Shown: positions 9,096-17,680 of the stretch, piece by piece
Layout of the letters: the number at the start of each line of letters is the position of its first letter
Position numbering within the stretch: the first letter of the stretch is position 1
DNA from: an uncultured Clostridia bacterium
GTDB lineage: Bacteria; Bacillota; Clostridia; Oscillospirales; UBA644
DNA: 60,331 nucleotides
Assembly (NCBI GenBank): GCA_944386295.1
Contig: CALXAO010000027.1
Coordinates: forward strand, 1 to 60,331
Direction of reading: 5' to 3'
Translations under genes and position numbers: made by a program
The notes under the pieces: model-generated
What the model was told of the DNA's origin: nothing
The model's database searches: none
What the model saw: only the letters and a program-made list of their open reading frames with translations

Positions 9096-9920
9096 TTATG
9101 AAACCAGTTCCAACACACCACCTTCTCGGACTAGAAAACGAACACCGGAAGCACGATCCTGAGTCAGCAGAATTTTTGCACCTCCCAGCCGAGCCTGCAC
9201 CATAAAATTGGCAGAATCCTCATCTACCGAGGTGTCAGTAGAAATTACCGCATATCGAGGAGACACCGCCTGAACAAAATCATAGCTAGTAGCATCCGGA
9301 TTGCCATGATTGCCTACTTTTAAAACATCGGCTGAAAGCACGGTATTTGCAGACAAAAGAGTACGCTCTTCGGCAAACTGCATATCTCCTGTAAATAAAA
9401 ACACAACCTCATCCACCGTCAACCGCAAAACCAACGAATTGTCATTTTCATTTTTTTTATTATGTTCTAAAGGCCCTAAAACTTCAAAGAAAAGTGTTCC
9501 GGCCTCTACCTGCTCAGCAACATCCAACTTTGTCAGCGGACAAGACAAATCCTCTGCCTGCTGGGAAATCTTTTCTTCAGAAATCTGTGAAGAATAAAGC
9601 ATATCCACTGGATATGCCTGACATATTCCGGCCAAACCGCCGATATGATCTTTGTGAGAGTGCGTTAGAAAAATTCCGGTAAGTTTTTTTATTCCGGCCC
9701 GCTCCAACGCAGACAATACAGTAGGGACAGACTCCGCGGTTCCAGTATCAATTAAGAAGGCGTTCTGCGCAGTATAAATCAAAGCACAGTCTGCTTTTCC
9801 AACATTAATAAACAAAATTTCCGCCTGAACTGCTGCTGGCGGTTCTTCTGTTTCCCGGCAACCACTTATACAAAGCAAAGAAACCATAAGAAGTAAAAAC
9901 GCCAGACATTTTCGTCGCAT
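9096..9920 (-). CDS. Secreted ComEC-type metallo-beta-lactamase-fold lipoprotein
   Basis: The 274 aa product starts with a lipoprotein signal peptide: positively charged MRRK, a hydrophobic core and the lipobox CISGC ending at about residue 21. The rest is a metallo-hydrolase of the ComEC/Rec2-like branch with LIDTGTAES, the metal motif THSHKDHIGG, FTGDMQ and KVGNHGNPDA. It is probably anchored outside the cell membrane. The family includes enzymes acting on phosphodiesters or DNA, but the substrate here is unknown. It is the last gene of a minus-strand run from 12564. Confidence 0.85.
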   Translation of the reverse strand: MRRKCLAFLLLMVSLLCISGCRETEEPPAAVQAEILFINVGKADCALIYTAQNAFLIDTGTAESVPTVLSALERAGIKKLTGIFLTHSHKDHIGGLAGICQAYPVDMLYSSQISEEKISQQAEDLSCPLTKLDVAEQVEAGTLFFEVLGPLEHNKKNENDNSLVLRLTVDEVVFLFTGDMQFAEERTLLSANTVLSADVLKVGNHGNPDATSYDFVQAVSPRYAVISTDTSVDEDSANFMVQARLGGAKILLTQDRASGVRFLVREGGVLELVS

Positions 9921-9951
9921 TTTACTGTCACCTTTCTAAACACAAAAAAAT

Positions 9952-10608
9952 TTATTTTTCCACGGACAACGCTTTCGGCAAACTCCAACGGAAATGCGCC
10001 GCCAAAACACGAATCAGAACCGTTACCGCCATAGCGGAACCTCCAGCAATCCCATTCGGAATATGCAGATAAAACAATAAATAAAACAATCCTCCGCCAG
10101 CCAAAGATGCTAATGCATAAACATGTTTATACAAAACCGCAGGGGTAGCATGACTTAAAATATCCCGAAGCATTCCACCACCTATTCCGGTAAGCATACC
10201 TAAAAACAGAACCATAAATACATTATCCCCATATCCGGCGTTAATTCCGGTCTGCACGCCAACTACGGTAAAAGCCCCTAAACCCACCGCGTCAAAGACA
10301 TTGACAATACGAAGCATCTGTTCTTTATGCCGCATATATCGCTCTCGAGCGCAACGTACAATCAAAAACAAAAGCAGGGATGTCGTCAGAGCAATCAGTA
10401 CATATTCAAAACTGTAAAACATCACCGGAGGAAACTGTCCAAGCAGCATATCCCGAAGAATGCCCCCGCCCAAGGCAGTTGTAGCTCCAAGAAACAAGAC
10501 GCCCACCAAATCCAGCCCCCGGTCAATAGCGACTCCTGCACCAGACAAAGCAAATGCAATGATTCCAAGGACTTCCGCCACATTAAAAACTGTTTTTTCC
10601 CATTCCAT
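9952..10608 (-). CDS. Trimeric intracellular cation (TRIC) channel family protein
   Basis: The 218 aa product is a membrane protein with about seven hydrophobic helices. It has the internal repeat of the YadS/UPF0126 family: ATTALGGGILRDMLLG in the first half and TGIGGGMLRDILSHATP in the second. Prokaryotic homologues form trimeric monovalent cation channels. The ribosome-binding site is weak (AGAGAAGTG). It sits between an AraC gene and the lipoprotein gene in one run, with no obvious functional link. Confidence 0.88.
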   Translation of the reverse strand: MEWEKTVFNVAEVLGIIAFALSGAGVAIDRGLDLVGVLFLGATTALGGGILRDMLLGQFPPVMFYSFEYVLIALTTSLLLFLIVRCARERYMRHKEQMLRIVNVFDAVGLGAFTVVGVQTGINAGYGDNVFMVLFLGMLTGIGGGMLRDILSHATPAVLYKHVYALASLAGGGLFYLLFYLHIPNGIAGGSAMAVTVLIRVLAAHFRWSLPKALSVEK

Positions 10609-10653
10609 ATGCTACACACTTCTCTTTAAAATCAGATTTTTTACCGTGGAGAA

Positions 10654-11541
10654 TTACCGTGTCTTTGCTGTGATTCCGTTGCGGTACTCCCGGGGTGACA
10701 TCCCTTCGATTCGATGAAACACCCGGGAAAAATAATGAGGATTATTAAACTGAAGCAAGTCTGAAATTTGGGAAAAATTATATTCTCCCTCACGAATCAG
10801 TTCCTTTGCCTTTTCCATCTTCATCCGGATAAAATATTCCGAAATTGTATATCCGCACTGTGTCTGAAAGAGCCGATTCAAATAGGTCCGGCTATAGTTT
10901 AGAACGGTACAAACATCTCCCACTCGAACCGTCTGATATACATTATCTTCCAGATATTCTAAAATGGAGGCCACCAGATGATTTTCCACATAATTCCGGG
11001 AAAAGTATAGGGAAACATCTTGAGGAGATCCTTCCCGGCGCGCTAGGGAAATCAGCAGCTGTTCAAGATGGGTCCGCACCATCTGCTCTCCGCCCAAAGG
11101 CGCCTCAGGACGCAAACAAAGTTCTTTCAAATCGGGGTCATTGTCCGGAAGATAAAAGGTCTTCCGGCCTTCAGATAAAATAGAACGGATATGATAATGC
11201 AACTCAGCCGGAAGTTGTCCCCGTTTCCCATCAAACAATCCCATGGCTTTGGAATGACACACAAAGGAAACGACAAAAAAAACGGGAGAATCTTCCTTTA
11301 CCGCCGCATGCTGGTGATATTCCTCCGGTCGATGAAAGCAATATTCCCCCTCCCGGAGAGAAAACTCACCGTGTGCAGTACGTACCTGCAATTCTCCCCG
11401 GCAAACAAAAACAAATTCCCAAAAATCGTGACTCTCCGGCTCTGATTCAAACAAACCTCCAAAATCGAACTGATGAATGGTAACAATCCTACTGATTACA
11501 AAAAAATTTTCAATTTTATGTTTTATATATACAGGCCGCAT
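10654..11541 (-). CDS. AraC-family transcriptional regulator
   Basis: The 295 aa product has an N-terminal cupin domain (FWEFVFVCRGELQV, REGEYCFHRPEEYHQH) and two C-terminal helix-turn-helix motifs (VRVGDVCTVLNYSRTYLNRL; FSQISDLLQFNNPHYFSRVF). The ATG at 11541 follows AAGGAAGAG. It is only 15 bases downstream of the dehydrogenase gene, so both are co-transcribed. It is the best candidate to bind the phased boxes upstream of that gene at 12645-12696, an inference from position. Confidence 0.92.
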   Translation of the reverse strand: MRPVYIKHKIENFFVISRIVTIHQFDFGGLFESEPESHDFWEFVFVCRGELQVRTAHGEFSLREGEYCFHRPEEYHQHAAVKEDSPVFFVVSFVCHSKAMGLFDGKRGQLPAELHYHIRSILSEGRKTFYLPDNDPDLKELCLRPEAPLGGEQMVRTHLEQLLISLARREGSPQDVSLYFSRNYVENHLVASILEYLEDNVYQTVRVGDVCTVLNYSRTYLNRLFQTQCGYTISEYFIRMKMEKAKELIREGEYNFSQISDLLQFNNPHYFSRVFHRIEGMSPREYRNGITAKTR

Positions 11542-11556
11542 AGCTCTTCCTTCTGT

Positions 11557-12564
11557 TTACACCTGCAGGGTTTTCCCAGCCCGAATTGCTTCATCTGCCA
11601 ACAATGAAATTCTAAAAGCGCTGTAGGCCTCATCCAACGTCGGAGCTCCTTTTGAGCCGTTTTCAATCATGTCAATTAATGTCATTAACTGTAAATACAT
11701 TTCCTTGTATTCTCCGGGTTGATTTACAGTTTCATATTCTCCAGTTCGACTGTGATACACGGTAATTAAATTTCCTTCCTCCCGATCCCGGACACGATTA
11801 ACATTCAGTGTCAATGAAATTCTGCCCTCGGTCCCGATAAATTCCTTAATATTTTCAGAAGCTGTATTCCGACTCCAGCCAGCCTCATAGTATGCAATGC
11901 AGCCGTCGGCCAAACGTGCAGTCATCATACCGTAATTCATCCGGGGAGCATCCGGATCAATTTTCGTTCCAAAACCGCTGACTTCCACCACAGGAACGCC
12001 GGAAAGCCACTGCATCACATCGATATAATGCACTCCACAGTCTACAATCGGAGAACAATCCTCCAGCAAACGACCGTACCGGTCCCAGTTCATTGTATGA
12101 TGATTTTGAACCATCCGCATCAGACGCAACGACCCAATTATGCCTGACGCAATCATTTCTCGAATTTTTTGGTAAGCTATATTATGCCGCAAAATATGTG
12201 CGATCAAAACCTTAGACTTGGACTGTTTTGCCAATTCAAAAAAACGGCGACCGGTTTCCAAATCAGATGCAACCGGTTTCTCACAAAGAACGTGTTTACC
12301 TGCAGCAATACAATCCTGAAGAATGGATAAGTGAGAGGAAGTATAGGTAGCAATAATAACGATATCCACTTCCGGCAAAGACAAAAAAGCCCGATAATCG
12401 GTACCGGATCGTTTGGCTCCAAACTTCCGTGCCGCAACTGCAGCGGCAAGAGGATCTGCATCTACCACAGCTTCAATACAAATATTCTCCCGAAAATAAA
12501 TATCCTCCAAATGCTGTGTTCCAATATGACCACAACCAATGACTACGACCCCGTAAATTTTCAC
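11557..12564 (-). CDS. Gfo/Idh/MocA-family dehydrogenase
   Basis: The 335 aa product has the Rossmann motif VVVIGCGHIGTQHL at the N-terminus and CEKPVASDLETG as the catalytic lysine region. The start is GTG at 12564, because AGGAGA lies eight bases upstream and the protein then begins MKIYGVVVIGCG as the family expects; an open frame reaching 12669 crosses the promoter and is not used. It is only distantly related to the copies at 4993-7323. With the AraC gene behind it, it forms a sugar-responsive unit. Substrate unknown. Confidence 0.92.
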   Translation of the reverse strand: MKIYGVVVIGCGHIGTQHLEDIYFRENICIEAVVDADPLAAAVAARKFGAKRSGTDYRAFLSLPEVDIVIIATYTSSHLSILQDCIAAGKHVLCEKPVASDLETGRRFFELAKQSKSKVLIAHILRHNIAYQKIREMIASGIIGSLRLMRMVQNHHTMNWDRYGRLLEDCSPIVDCGVHYIDVMQWLSGVPVVEVSGFGTKIDPDAPRMNYGMMTARLADGCIAYYEAGWSRNTASENIKEFIGTEGRISLTLNVNRVRDREEGNLITVYHSRTGEYETVNQPGEYKEMYLQLMTLIDMIENGSKGAPTLDEAYSAFRISLLADEAIRAGKTLQV

Positions 12565-12612
12565 AATCCGTCTCTCCTGTTTTTTTATCTTTGGCAAGCC
12601 CTTGCCGATATC

Positions 12613-12641
12613 AGTATATCTGTTTTTCATCTTCTTTACAA
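12613..12641 (-). promoter_or_regulatory. Proximal promoter of the dehydrogenase-AraC operon
   Basis: On the minus strand TTGTAA (12641-12636), a 17-bp spacer and TATACT (12618-12613) form a promoter that would start near 12606. The GTG start is about 40 bases further. The weak -35 box with repeat boxes directly upstream fits activator dependence. Confidence 0.6.
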
Positions 12642-12644
12642 TGC

Positions 12645-12696
12645 ACAAATCGACTGCGAATATAGACAAATCGACAATTTAAAGTTCCTGTTCGAC
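12645..12696. repeat. Three direct boxes phased at 21 bp, probable AraC-type operator
   Basis: ACAAATCGAC occurs at 12645-12654 and again at 12666-12675. A third, weaker copy CTGTTCGAC ends at 12696. The CGAC cores lie at 12651, 12672 and 12693, exactly 21 bp or two helical turns apart. The first box ends 3 bp upstream of the proximal -35 box, as in AraC-type activation sites. Confidence 0.6.
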
Positions 12697-12716
12697 ACAC
12701 ATTGTTTGTCGGAAAT

Positions 12717-12746
12717 ATTATAACACAGAGTAAAGAATGCTGTCAA
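12717..12746 (-). promoter_or_regulatory. Distal consensus promoter of the dehydrogenase-AraC operon
   Basis: On the minus strand TTGACA (12746-12741), an 18-bp spacer and TATAAT (12722-12717) form a near-perfect sigma-A promoter. Transcription from it would run through the phased boxes. A dyad TTCGACA / TGTCGGAA at 12691-12714 lies just downstream of the -10 box and could serve as a roadblock operator. Confidence 0.75.
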
Positions 12747-12792
12747 GAAAAAAAGAAAACAAAATCAGACATAAATTGCAGTTTTTAGAGAA

Positions 12793-12834
12793 GAAAAAAA
12801 ATTCAGCGGAGAACCCGAATGTTCTCCGCTGAAT
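12793..12834 (-). terminator. Intrinsic terminator of the LCP gene
   Basis: A perfect 14-bp stem (12801-12814 with 12821-12834) and a 6-nt loop are followed on the minus strand by a run of seven T residues. The stem abuts the LCP stop codon. Confidence 0.9.
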
Positions 12835-12835
12835 T

Positions 12836-13954
12836 TTAATAGTAAACCCAGTCATGAAGATACTTCATATTCTCATGGATATCAACCACCATCATGTCCA
12901 TTCCGCGAATAGTTTCCCCATAATAAGTACCTTCTAACGGAAGCGAGTGGGACTCAATCTTATAAGACAAATATGCAGGCAATGCATATACCAAATCCTT
13001 CAGAAGTTCATTCTCCATATTTGTAGATACCTGCGGCAAAATTTTCGTCAGTATATCCATCAGTTGAAAAACATTCTGCGATTTAACCTTTTCAGCTAGA
13101 GTCTGCAATACGCGCCGCTGCCGGTCAGCCCGCGCAAAATCGCTAGCCCCAGCCTCGTTTGGAGTGTACCGATTTCGACAATAGGCCAACGTTTGTTTTC
13201 CATTCAGCGAATAGGTTCCAGAACGAACCGGAAGAAAATCCTGGCCATAGGAATGACCTAACAATTGATTCATTTCACTGATATATTGGGAATTCATGAC
13301 CTTTATTTCCGCAGCAGTCACATACATTTCCAAGCCGCCCATCATGTCAACAATATCAATGAAAGAAAAAAAGTTAACAGAAATATAATAAGAAATATTA
13401 ATATTAAAATTTCGCTTTAACGTAGACAGTAATAACTTCGGGCCACCATAAGAATGAGCATGGTTCAACTTATCCTGCGCGTAATGCCCCTCAATATTTA
13501 CACACATATCTCGAAGTAAAGATGTCGCCACAATTTTTTGTGTATTGGTGTTAATCGAGACCAATAACATACTGTCTGAACGGGCCCACTCGTTTTTATT
13601 CCGCCCGTCCGATCCAATTAAAAGAATATTCAGCAAATATTCCTCATCCTGAACTCCACTTTCCGGAACTTCAGGAGGTTGGATAATAGTACCGGAGGTC
13701 CCAGTATCCGTTCCGGAAGCATCTGTGGTGTTATCCGTGGTATCAGGATCTTTACCGATAAGCCCCACAAAATGATTCACCAAAGCATCCACTGCAAAAC
13801 AGGCTGTCAAAGTCAGCACCGCCAAAACACAACAAACGACCATTACAGCCCGCAGCCAAGTCTTTCGCGGACTTTTCTTTTTCCCGTGTCCGCCGGCAGA
13901 ATGCTTGTTTCCCGTCGGACGGGATCTTTTATGATTGGAATCTAAATTACGCAA
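12836..13954 (-). CDS. LytR-CpsA-Psr (LCP) family cell wall ligase
   Basis: LCP proteins transfer undecaprenyl-linked glycopolymers onto peptidoglycan at the outer face of the membrane. The 372 aa product has a basic cytoplasmic N-terminus, one membrane helix near residues 32-55 and an extracellular LCP domain. Domain motifs are LLIGSDGR, SDSMLLVSIN, TSLLRDMCV, LNHAHSYGG and AYCRNRYT with DFARADRQRR. The start is TTG at 13954, nine bases after GGAG. It has its own promoter and terminator and lies at the end of the surface glycan cluster, which it probably serves. Confidence 0.93.
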   Translation of the reverse strand: MRNLDSNHKRSRPTGNKHSAGGHGKKKSPRKTWLRAVMVVCCVLAVLTLTACFAVDALVNHFVGLIGKDPDTTDNTTDASGTDTGTSGTIIQPPEVPESGVQDEEYLLNILLIGSDGRNKNEWARSDSMLLVSINTNTQKIVATSLLRDMCVNIEGHYAQDKLNHAHSYGGPKLLLSTLKRNFNINISYYISVNFFSFIDIVDMMGGLEMYVTAAEIKVMNSQYISEMNQLLGHSYGQDFLPVRSGTYSLNGKQTLAYCRNRYTPNEAGASDFARADRQRRVLQTLAEKVKSQNVFQLMDILTKILPQVSTNMENELLKDLVYALPAYLSYKIESHSLPLEGTYYGETIRGMDMMVVDIHENMKYLHDWVYY

Positions 13955-14021
13955 GATACAACGCTCCGTTTCTCACAGGGATAGAAATAAATAAAACAGG
14001 GAAAGTTTATATGATTATATT

Positions 14022-14050
14022 ATTATAACTCAATTTTCAAAAAAAGTCAA
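14022..14050 (-). promoter_or_regulatory. Promoter of the LCP gene
   Basis: On the minus strand TTGACT (14050-14045), 17 bases and TATAAT (14027-14022) form a strong sigma-A promoter in the 178-base gap upstream of the LCP gene. Confidence 0.8.
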
Positions 14051-14132
14051 TCCAAATGCTGAATTTTCAGGGAAATACACAAACAGAAACTTTCTTTCGT
14101 TTTATCTTTTTAACAGAATTACAGAAATATTT

Positions 14133-15566
14133 CTATTCCGACAGGAACTGACTTTTTTTTGACTCTGCGGCAAGACTTTGGTTTAAACATCCGAGGCTTA
14201 ACCAAAACAATGAGGAGATGGGGGAAGTGACATAAACAATTTCCATCATTACCAGGCTGCTACAACAGACAACCCCGAGAATACTAATAATTAAAACATA
14301 AAAAACATAATTCTCACTGTTCCAAAGAACCTTCCAACTTCTTAAAATTCCCCAAACCGACCAAATAGCAAATAAAAGAAATAAAATAATTCCCAGCAGG
14401 CCTTGACTGACCAAAATCTCAAAAAACAAATTATGCATACTTTCAAAACGCATGTGATCATTTTGTACTAGATATGAATCTGGAAGATGTTCGTCCACAT
14501 ACCGCAGAATATTGCCCCGACTGACCCCAAGCACAGGAGAAGTTCGGAACACCTCCACCGCACTTTTCCAAATATCAAATCTACGGTTAGACGGGTCCGC
14601 AATCAGGTCTTCCCCACGGCCAATACTGTCATCCTCTTCCGGAGGAATCACCGGGTCTATTCCGGGCTGTGGCACAAATGGCGCTGTTTGACTTACCGCA
14701 AAATTGTATCCTGTCCGGATTCCCCAGGGAATTGCATATGCTACCCCCGCCGTTAGGGAAATTAAAAGTACAATAGAAATAGTGCGCAAAAATTTTTGCT
14801 TCACCGGGAAATACTTTACGGCAAGTAGTAATGTTACCAGAACAGTCCCTGCAATCAAACACATTTTTCCGGTACGCGAATCAGAAAAGGTAATATAACT
14901 AATCTGTAGAATAATATTTACCCCGTAAAGAATCCGACAAAACAGTCTTTTTTCACGAATCAAAAAGAAAACAGAAATCAAAACGGCAACCGCAGCCATA
15001 GTTGCCGCAATATTCGGATCCCAATAGGCACCGAACAAGCGACCATGAATAAAGCCAATATAATAAACCGGACCTTCTGCTCCTGCTTCCGGAGCATAGG
15101 TGCGTACAAAGTTTAAACTCATAAACACAAAACTGGCAGCTGAAAGCAGACCGCACAATAGTAGATAGTACTGCATGCAACTCCGAAGCTGTCGTCGGTT
15201 TTGTTCCGGATCCCGTGCGGAATCAAATGCATATAAAAGCCCAAATTGCAAAACCATAAAGGCCAAAAAACGGAGATTTTCATGAATACCGTACTGTAAT
15301 GTATAAATTGAAGATATTGCATAACTAAAAGCAAACAGTACTAAAAAAACAATTCCGCGACTGGAAAGATACTTTTTAAAAAACAGGAGACGGTACAACA
15401 CCAATACCGCGCCCAAAAGGAACATAGGCCACTGCACCCAAGAAATAATTGGACGCCCAAAAGTCAAAGAACTTGCATGAAGAAATCCAACCGTAATCAA
15501 AAGAAGCTTAAAAATCAAATCAAACTTTTGAACCATACCGTCAACTTTTTGATAAAACTTTTCCAT
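14133..15566 (-). CDS. O-antigen ligase/polymerase (Wzy-like) membrane protein
   Basis: The 477 aa product has about ten to twelve hydrophobic helices and a large extracytoplasmic loop in the second half. The loop holds the ligase-type segment VLGVSRGNILRYV and then MHNLFFEILVSQGLLG, which is the signature of the Wzy_C/O-antigen ligase family. It probably polymerises or ligates lipid-linked glycan units. It ends with TAG, showing that TAG is an ordinary stop in this genome. It lies 17 bases behind a glycosyltransferase gene in one operon from glf. Confidence 0.88.
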   Translation of the reverse strand: MEKFYQKVDGMVQKFDLIFKLLLITVGFLHASSLTFGRPIISWVQWPMFLLGAVLVLYRLLFFKKYLSSRGIVFLVLFAFSYAISSIYTLQYGIHENLRFLAFMVLQFGLLYAFDSARDPEQNRRQLRSCMQYYLLLCGLLSAASFVFMSLNFVRTYAPEAGAEGPVYYIGFIHGRLFGAYWDPNIAATMAAVAVLISVFFLIREKRLFCRILYGVNIILQISYITFSDSRTGKMCLIAGTVLVTLLLAVKYFPVKQKFLRTISIVLLISLTAGVAYAIPWGIRTGYNFAVSQTAPFVPQPGIDPVIPPEEDDSIGRGEDLIADPSNRRFDIWKSAVEVFRTSPVLGVSRGNILRYVDEHLPDSYLVQNDHMRFESMHNLFFEILVSQGLLGIILFLLFAIWSVWGILRSWKVLWNSENYVFYVLIISILGVVCCSSLVMMEIVYVTSPISSLFWLSLGCLNQSLAAESKKSQFLSE

Positions 15567-15583
15567 AATACATATTGCCTTTC

Positions 15584-16693
15584 TTAATCCTTACCCAATA
15601 ACAAGGATTCTGTTTGTTTGTGTTGTTCCGCCAAAGAATAACAGTGAAACGCTGTCGGCGGCAGATGTGCCGCACACCGTTTTGCCCGCATCTGCAAAAT
15701 AGTCATCGCCCATTGCCGAGCGGTAACTCCCTTTTTCAAAAAGACAGCGCGGTCAGAAAGAGCGGCTTCTCTTGGAATCTCCGCCGAAAAAACTACGGGA
15801 AGACCACAGAATTGGGCTTCAATTCCAACAATTCCCAGGCCTTCAAATCGAGATGGAAGCACAAAGCAATCCATCGCCGCCATCAGTTCCGGAATATCTT
15901 TCCGAACACCTAAAAAAAGAATGTCCGAATTCAGTCCCAAATGTTTTGCATAAGAGACTACCCGGTCAAAATCTTCTCCACACCCTACAGAAAGCAGCAT
16001 CGATTCGGGACAGAGTTTTTTCACTTCTGAAAAAATGTCTATTAAAAAGAAATTGTTTTTTGCATAAGTAAAATGTCCCACATGCCCCAAAACCAATGTT
16101 TCTTCCCCGATTCCAAGTTCCCGCCGCAGAGATTCCCGGGCCGCAGGCCGATAAACAAACCGATCGGAATTTATAGCATTATAAATTACCGAAAACTGTG
16201 TTTTTCGAGGAAAAAGCCACTGTCCCGCCAAGTCAGAACAGGCAAAAAAATGAGTCCCGCAGCGGACTAAAAAGGGACGGACCATATAATGAAGAAGCCG
16301 TCGCAATCTACGAACCACTGGGTTTGCCACCGAAACACCGGAAGAGTGGCTGTGAATCATCCGGCGAGGTACTTTTTCCCTTTTCGCAACAAATGCGCCG
16401 ATACAGTGAAACGCTTCAGAAATATTAAAATACGTACAATCATATTTTTCTTCAGTCAAAATTTTCCGAATCCGACGATATTGTGCCACTGGATGTTTCA
16501 GACTGGGAATTTCCAGTAGTTTACTGCCAAATTTTGCAGCCAATTCTTGCTGAAGATCGGGAGTAACCTGATTCGTCAAAAAGTCCACATGCACTCCGTT
16601 TTCAAAGGCAATCTCAACAAAGTTCAGCAAATACTGGTCAATCCCGCTATGCACTCCTTCGGTCAGATAGCCAATTAAAATATTCTGAACCAA
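15584..16693 (-). CDS. Glycosyltransferase family 4
   Basis: The 369 aa product is a two-domain GT-B retaining glycosyltransferase. It has an N-terminal segment typical of exopolysaccharide GT4 enzymes (GGIDQ-like VHSGIDQYLLNF), HSHSSGVSVANP and a C-terminal nucleotide-sugar site with LPSRFEGLGIVGIEAQ. The start is TTG at 16693, seven bases after AAGGAG. It is a middle gene of the glycan operon. Donor and acceptor are unknown. Confidence 0.9.
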   Translation of the reverse strand: MVQNILIGYLTEGVHSGIDQYLLNFVEIAFENGVHVDFLTNQVTPDLQQELAAKFGSKLLEIPSLKHPVAQYRRIRKILTEEKYDCTYFNISEAFHCIGAFVAKREKVPRRMIHSHSSGVSVANPVVRRLRRLLHYMVRPFLVRCGTHFFACSDLAGQWLFPRKTQFSVIYNAINSDRFVYRPAARESLRRELGIGEETLVLGHVGHFTYAKNNFFLIDIFSEVKKLCPESMLLSVGCGEDFDRVVSYAKHLGLNSDILFLGVRKDIPELMAAMDCFVLPSRFEGLGIVGIEAQFCGLPVVFSAEIPREAALSDRAVFLKKGVTARQWAMTILQMRAKRCAAHLPPTAFHCYSLAEQHKQTESLLLGKD

Positions 16694-16705
16694 AACAAAT
16701 CTCCT

Positions 16706-17680
16706 TTATTTTGCTACCCGTAAATACATACGCCAACAAAAAGAAAAAAACGAAAAGCCAAACGTCAGAGAAAGAAGTGCCAATTTATCCCTCCGAGGTG
16801 CACGGGGATCTCGCAGTATGCTTTTCCGGTATAGCTTAATTTTTGCAATTAACTGTTTTTCAATCCCTCGGTTCCGCTCTTTGTCTTTAGCCAGCTGACA
16901 TAAAGTACTGAAACAGGCATGCACCCGTTTCCGCTCGGTAGCAGGTCGCAAATCTGGATACAGGGACAAAATTCCCTCTGCCATCACTTCAGCCATTTCC
17001 ACATAATCCAGTTTTGTTGAATCAAATTTTCCAGTTGTAATAGAATCATTTATATTTACATAAAAATACTTTGGCACGCATTGCGCGACAAGAACCGAAG
17101 CACGGCTGACAACTTCCCAGGTTGTTCCAGTATCTTCAAATTTCTTTCCCACCGGAAAACGCACACCGTCAAACAGTGCCTTCCTATATAGCTTGTCCCA
17201 AAGCGTAATATAAACCTGATCGTTGTAACACATCCGTTCCAGTGCTTCCCGGGGCCCCATAACATAAAGCGACTGATCACCTGGAAGCAAATGCTTTCCA
17301 GACAGACACACATTTTCAACCCCGCAACATGCAATATCCGCGTTATGGTCTGTAATTAAAGTATATAAATACGCAATATAATCCGCTGTAACATAATCAT
17401 CCGGATCCACAAACGCAATCCATTCCCCCTTTACAGCATCTAAGCCAGCATTTCGGGCGGCAGAAACACCTCCATTCCGCTGGTGAACCACAGTAATACG
17501 CGGGTCCTGTTCCGCATACCAATCACAAATCGTACCGCAACGGTCCGGAGAACCATCATCTATTAATATAATTTGCAAATTTTTATAGGTCTGGCACAGC
17601 AAACTGTCTACACAGCGTGTTAAAACCGCTTCTACTTTGTAAATCGGAACAATTACACTAATTAAGGGCATATTATTCAT
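16706..17680 (-). CDS. Glycosyltransferase family 2
   Basis: The 324 aa product is an inverting GT-A enzyme of the EpsJ-like type. It has ISVIVPIYKVEAVLTRCVDS, the metal motif FVDPDDYV and NGGVSAARNAGLD, followed by a hydrophobic C-terminus. The ATG at 17680 follows GGAG and overlaps the end of the preceding glycosyltransferase gene by eight bases. It probably adds one sugar to the lipid-linked surface glycan; the sugar cannot be told from the sequence. Confidence 0.9.
   Translation of the reverse strand: MNNMPLISVIVPIYKVEAVLTRCVDSLLCQTYKNLQIILIDDGSPDRCGTICDWYAEQDPRITVVHQRNGGVSAARNAGLDAVKGEWIAFVDPDDYVTADYIAYLYTLITDHNADIACCGVENVCLSGKHLLPGDQSLYVMGPREALERMCYNDQVYITLWDKLYRKALFDGVRFPVGKKFEDTGTTWEVVSRASVLVAQCVPKYFYVNINDSITTGKFDSTKLDYVEMAEVMAEGILSLYPDLRPATERKRVHACFSTLCQLAKDKERNRGIEKQLIAKIKLYRKSILRDPRAPRRDKLALLSLTFGFSFFSFCWRMYLRVAK

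Noticed and set aside
12565-12669. Longer N-terminus for the dehydrogenase from 12669
   Set aside because: It crosses the proximal promoter and has no ribosome-binding site; GTG 12564 has AGGAGA and fits the family start.
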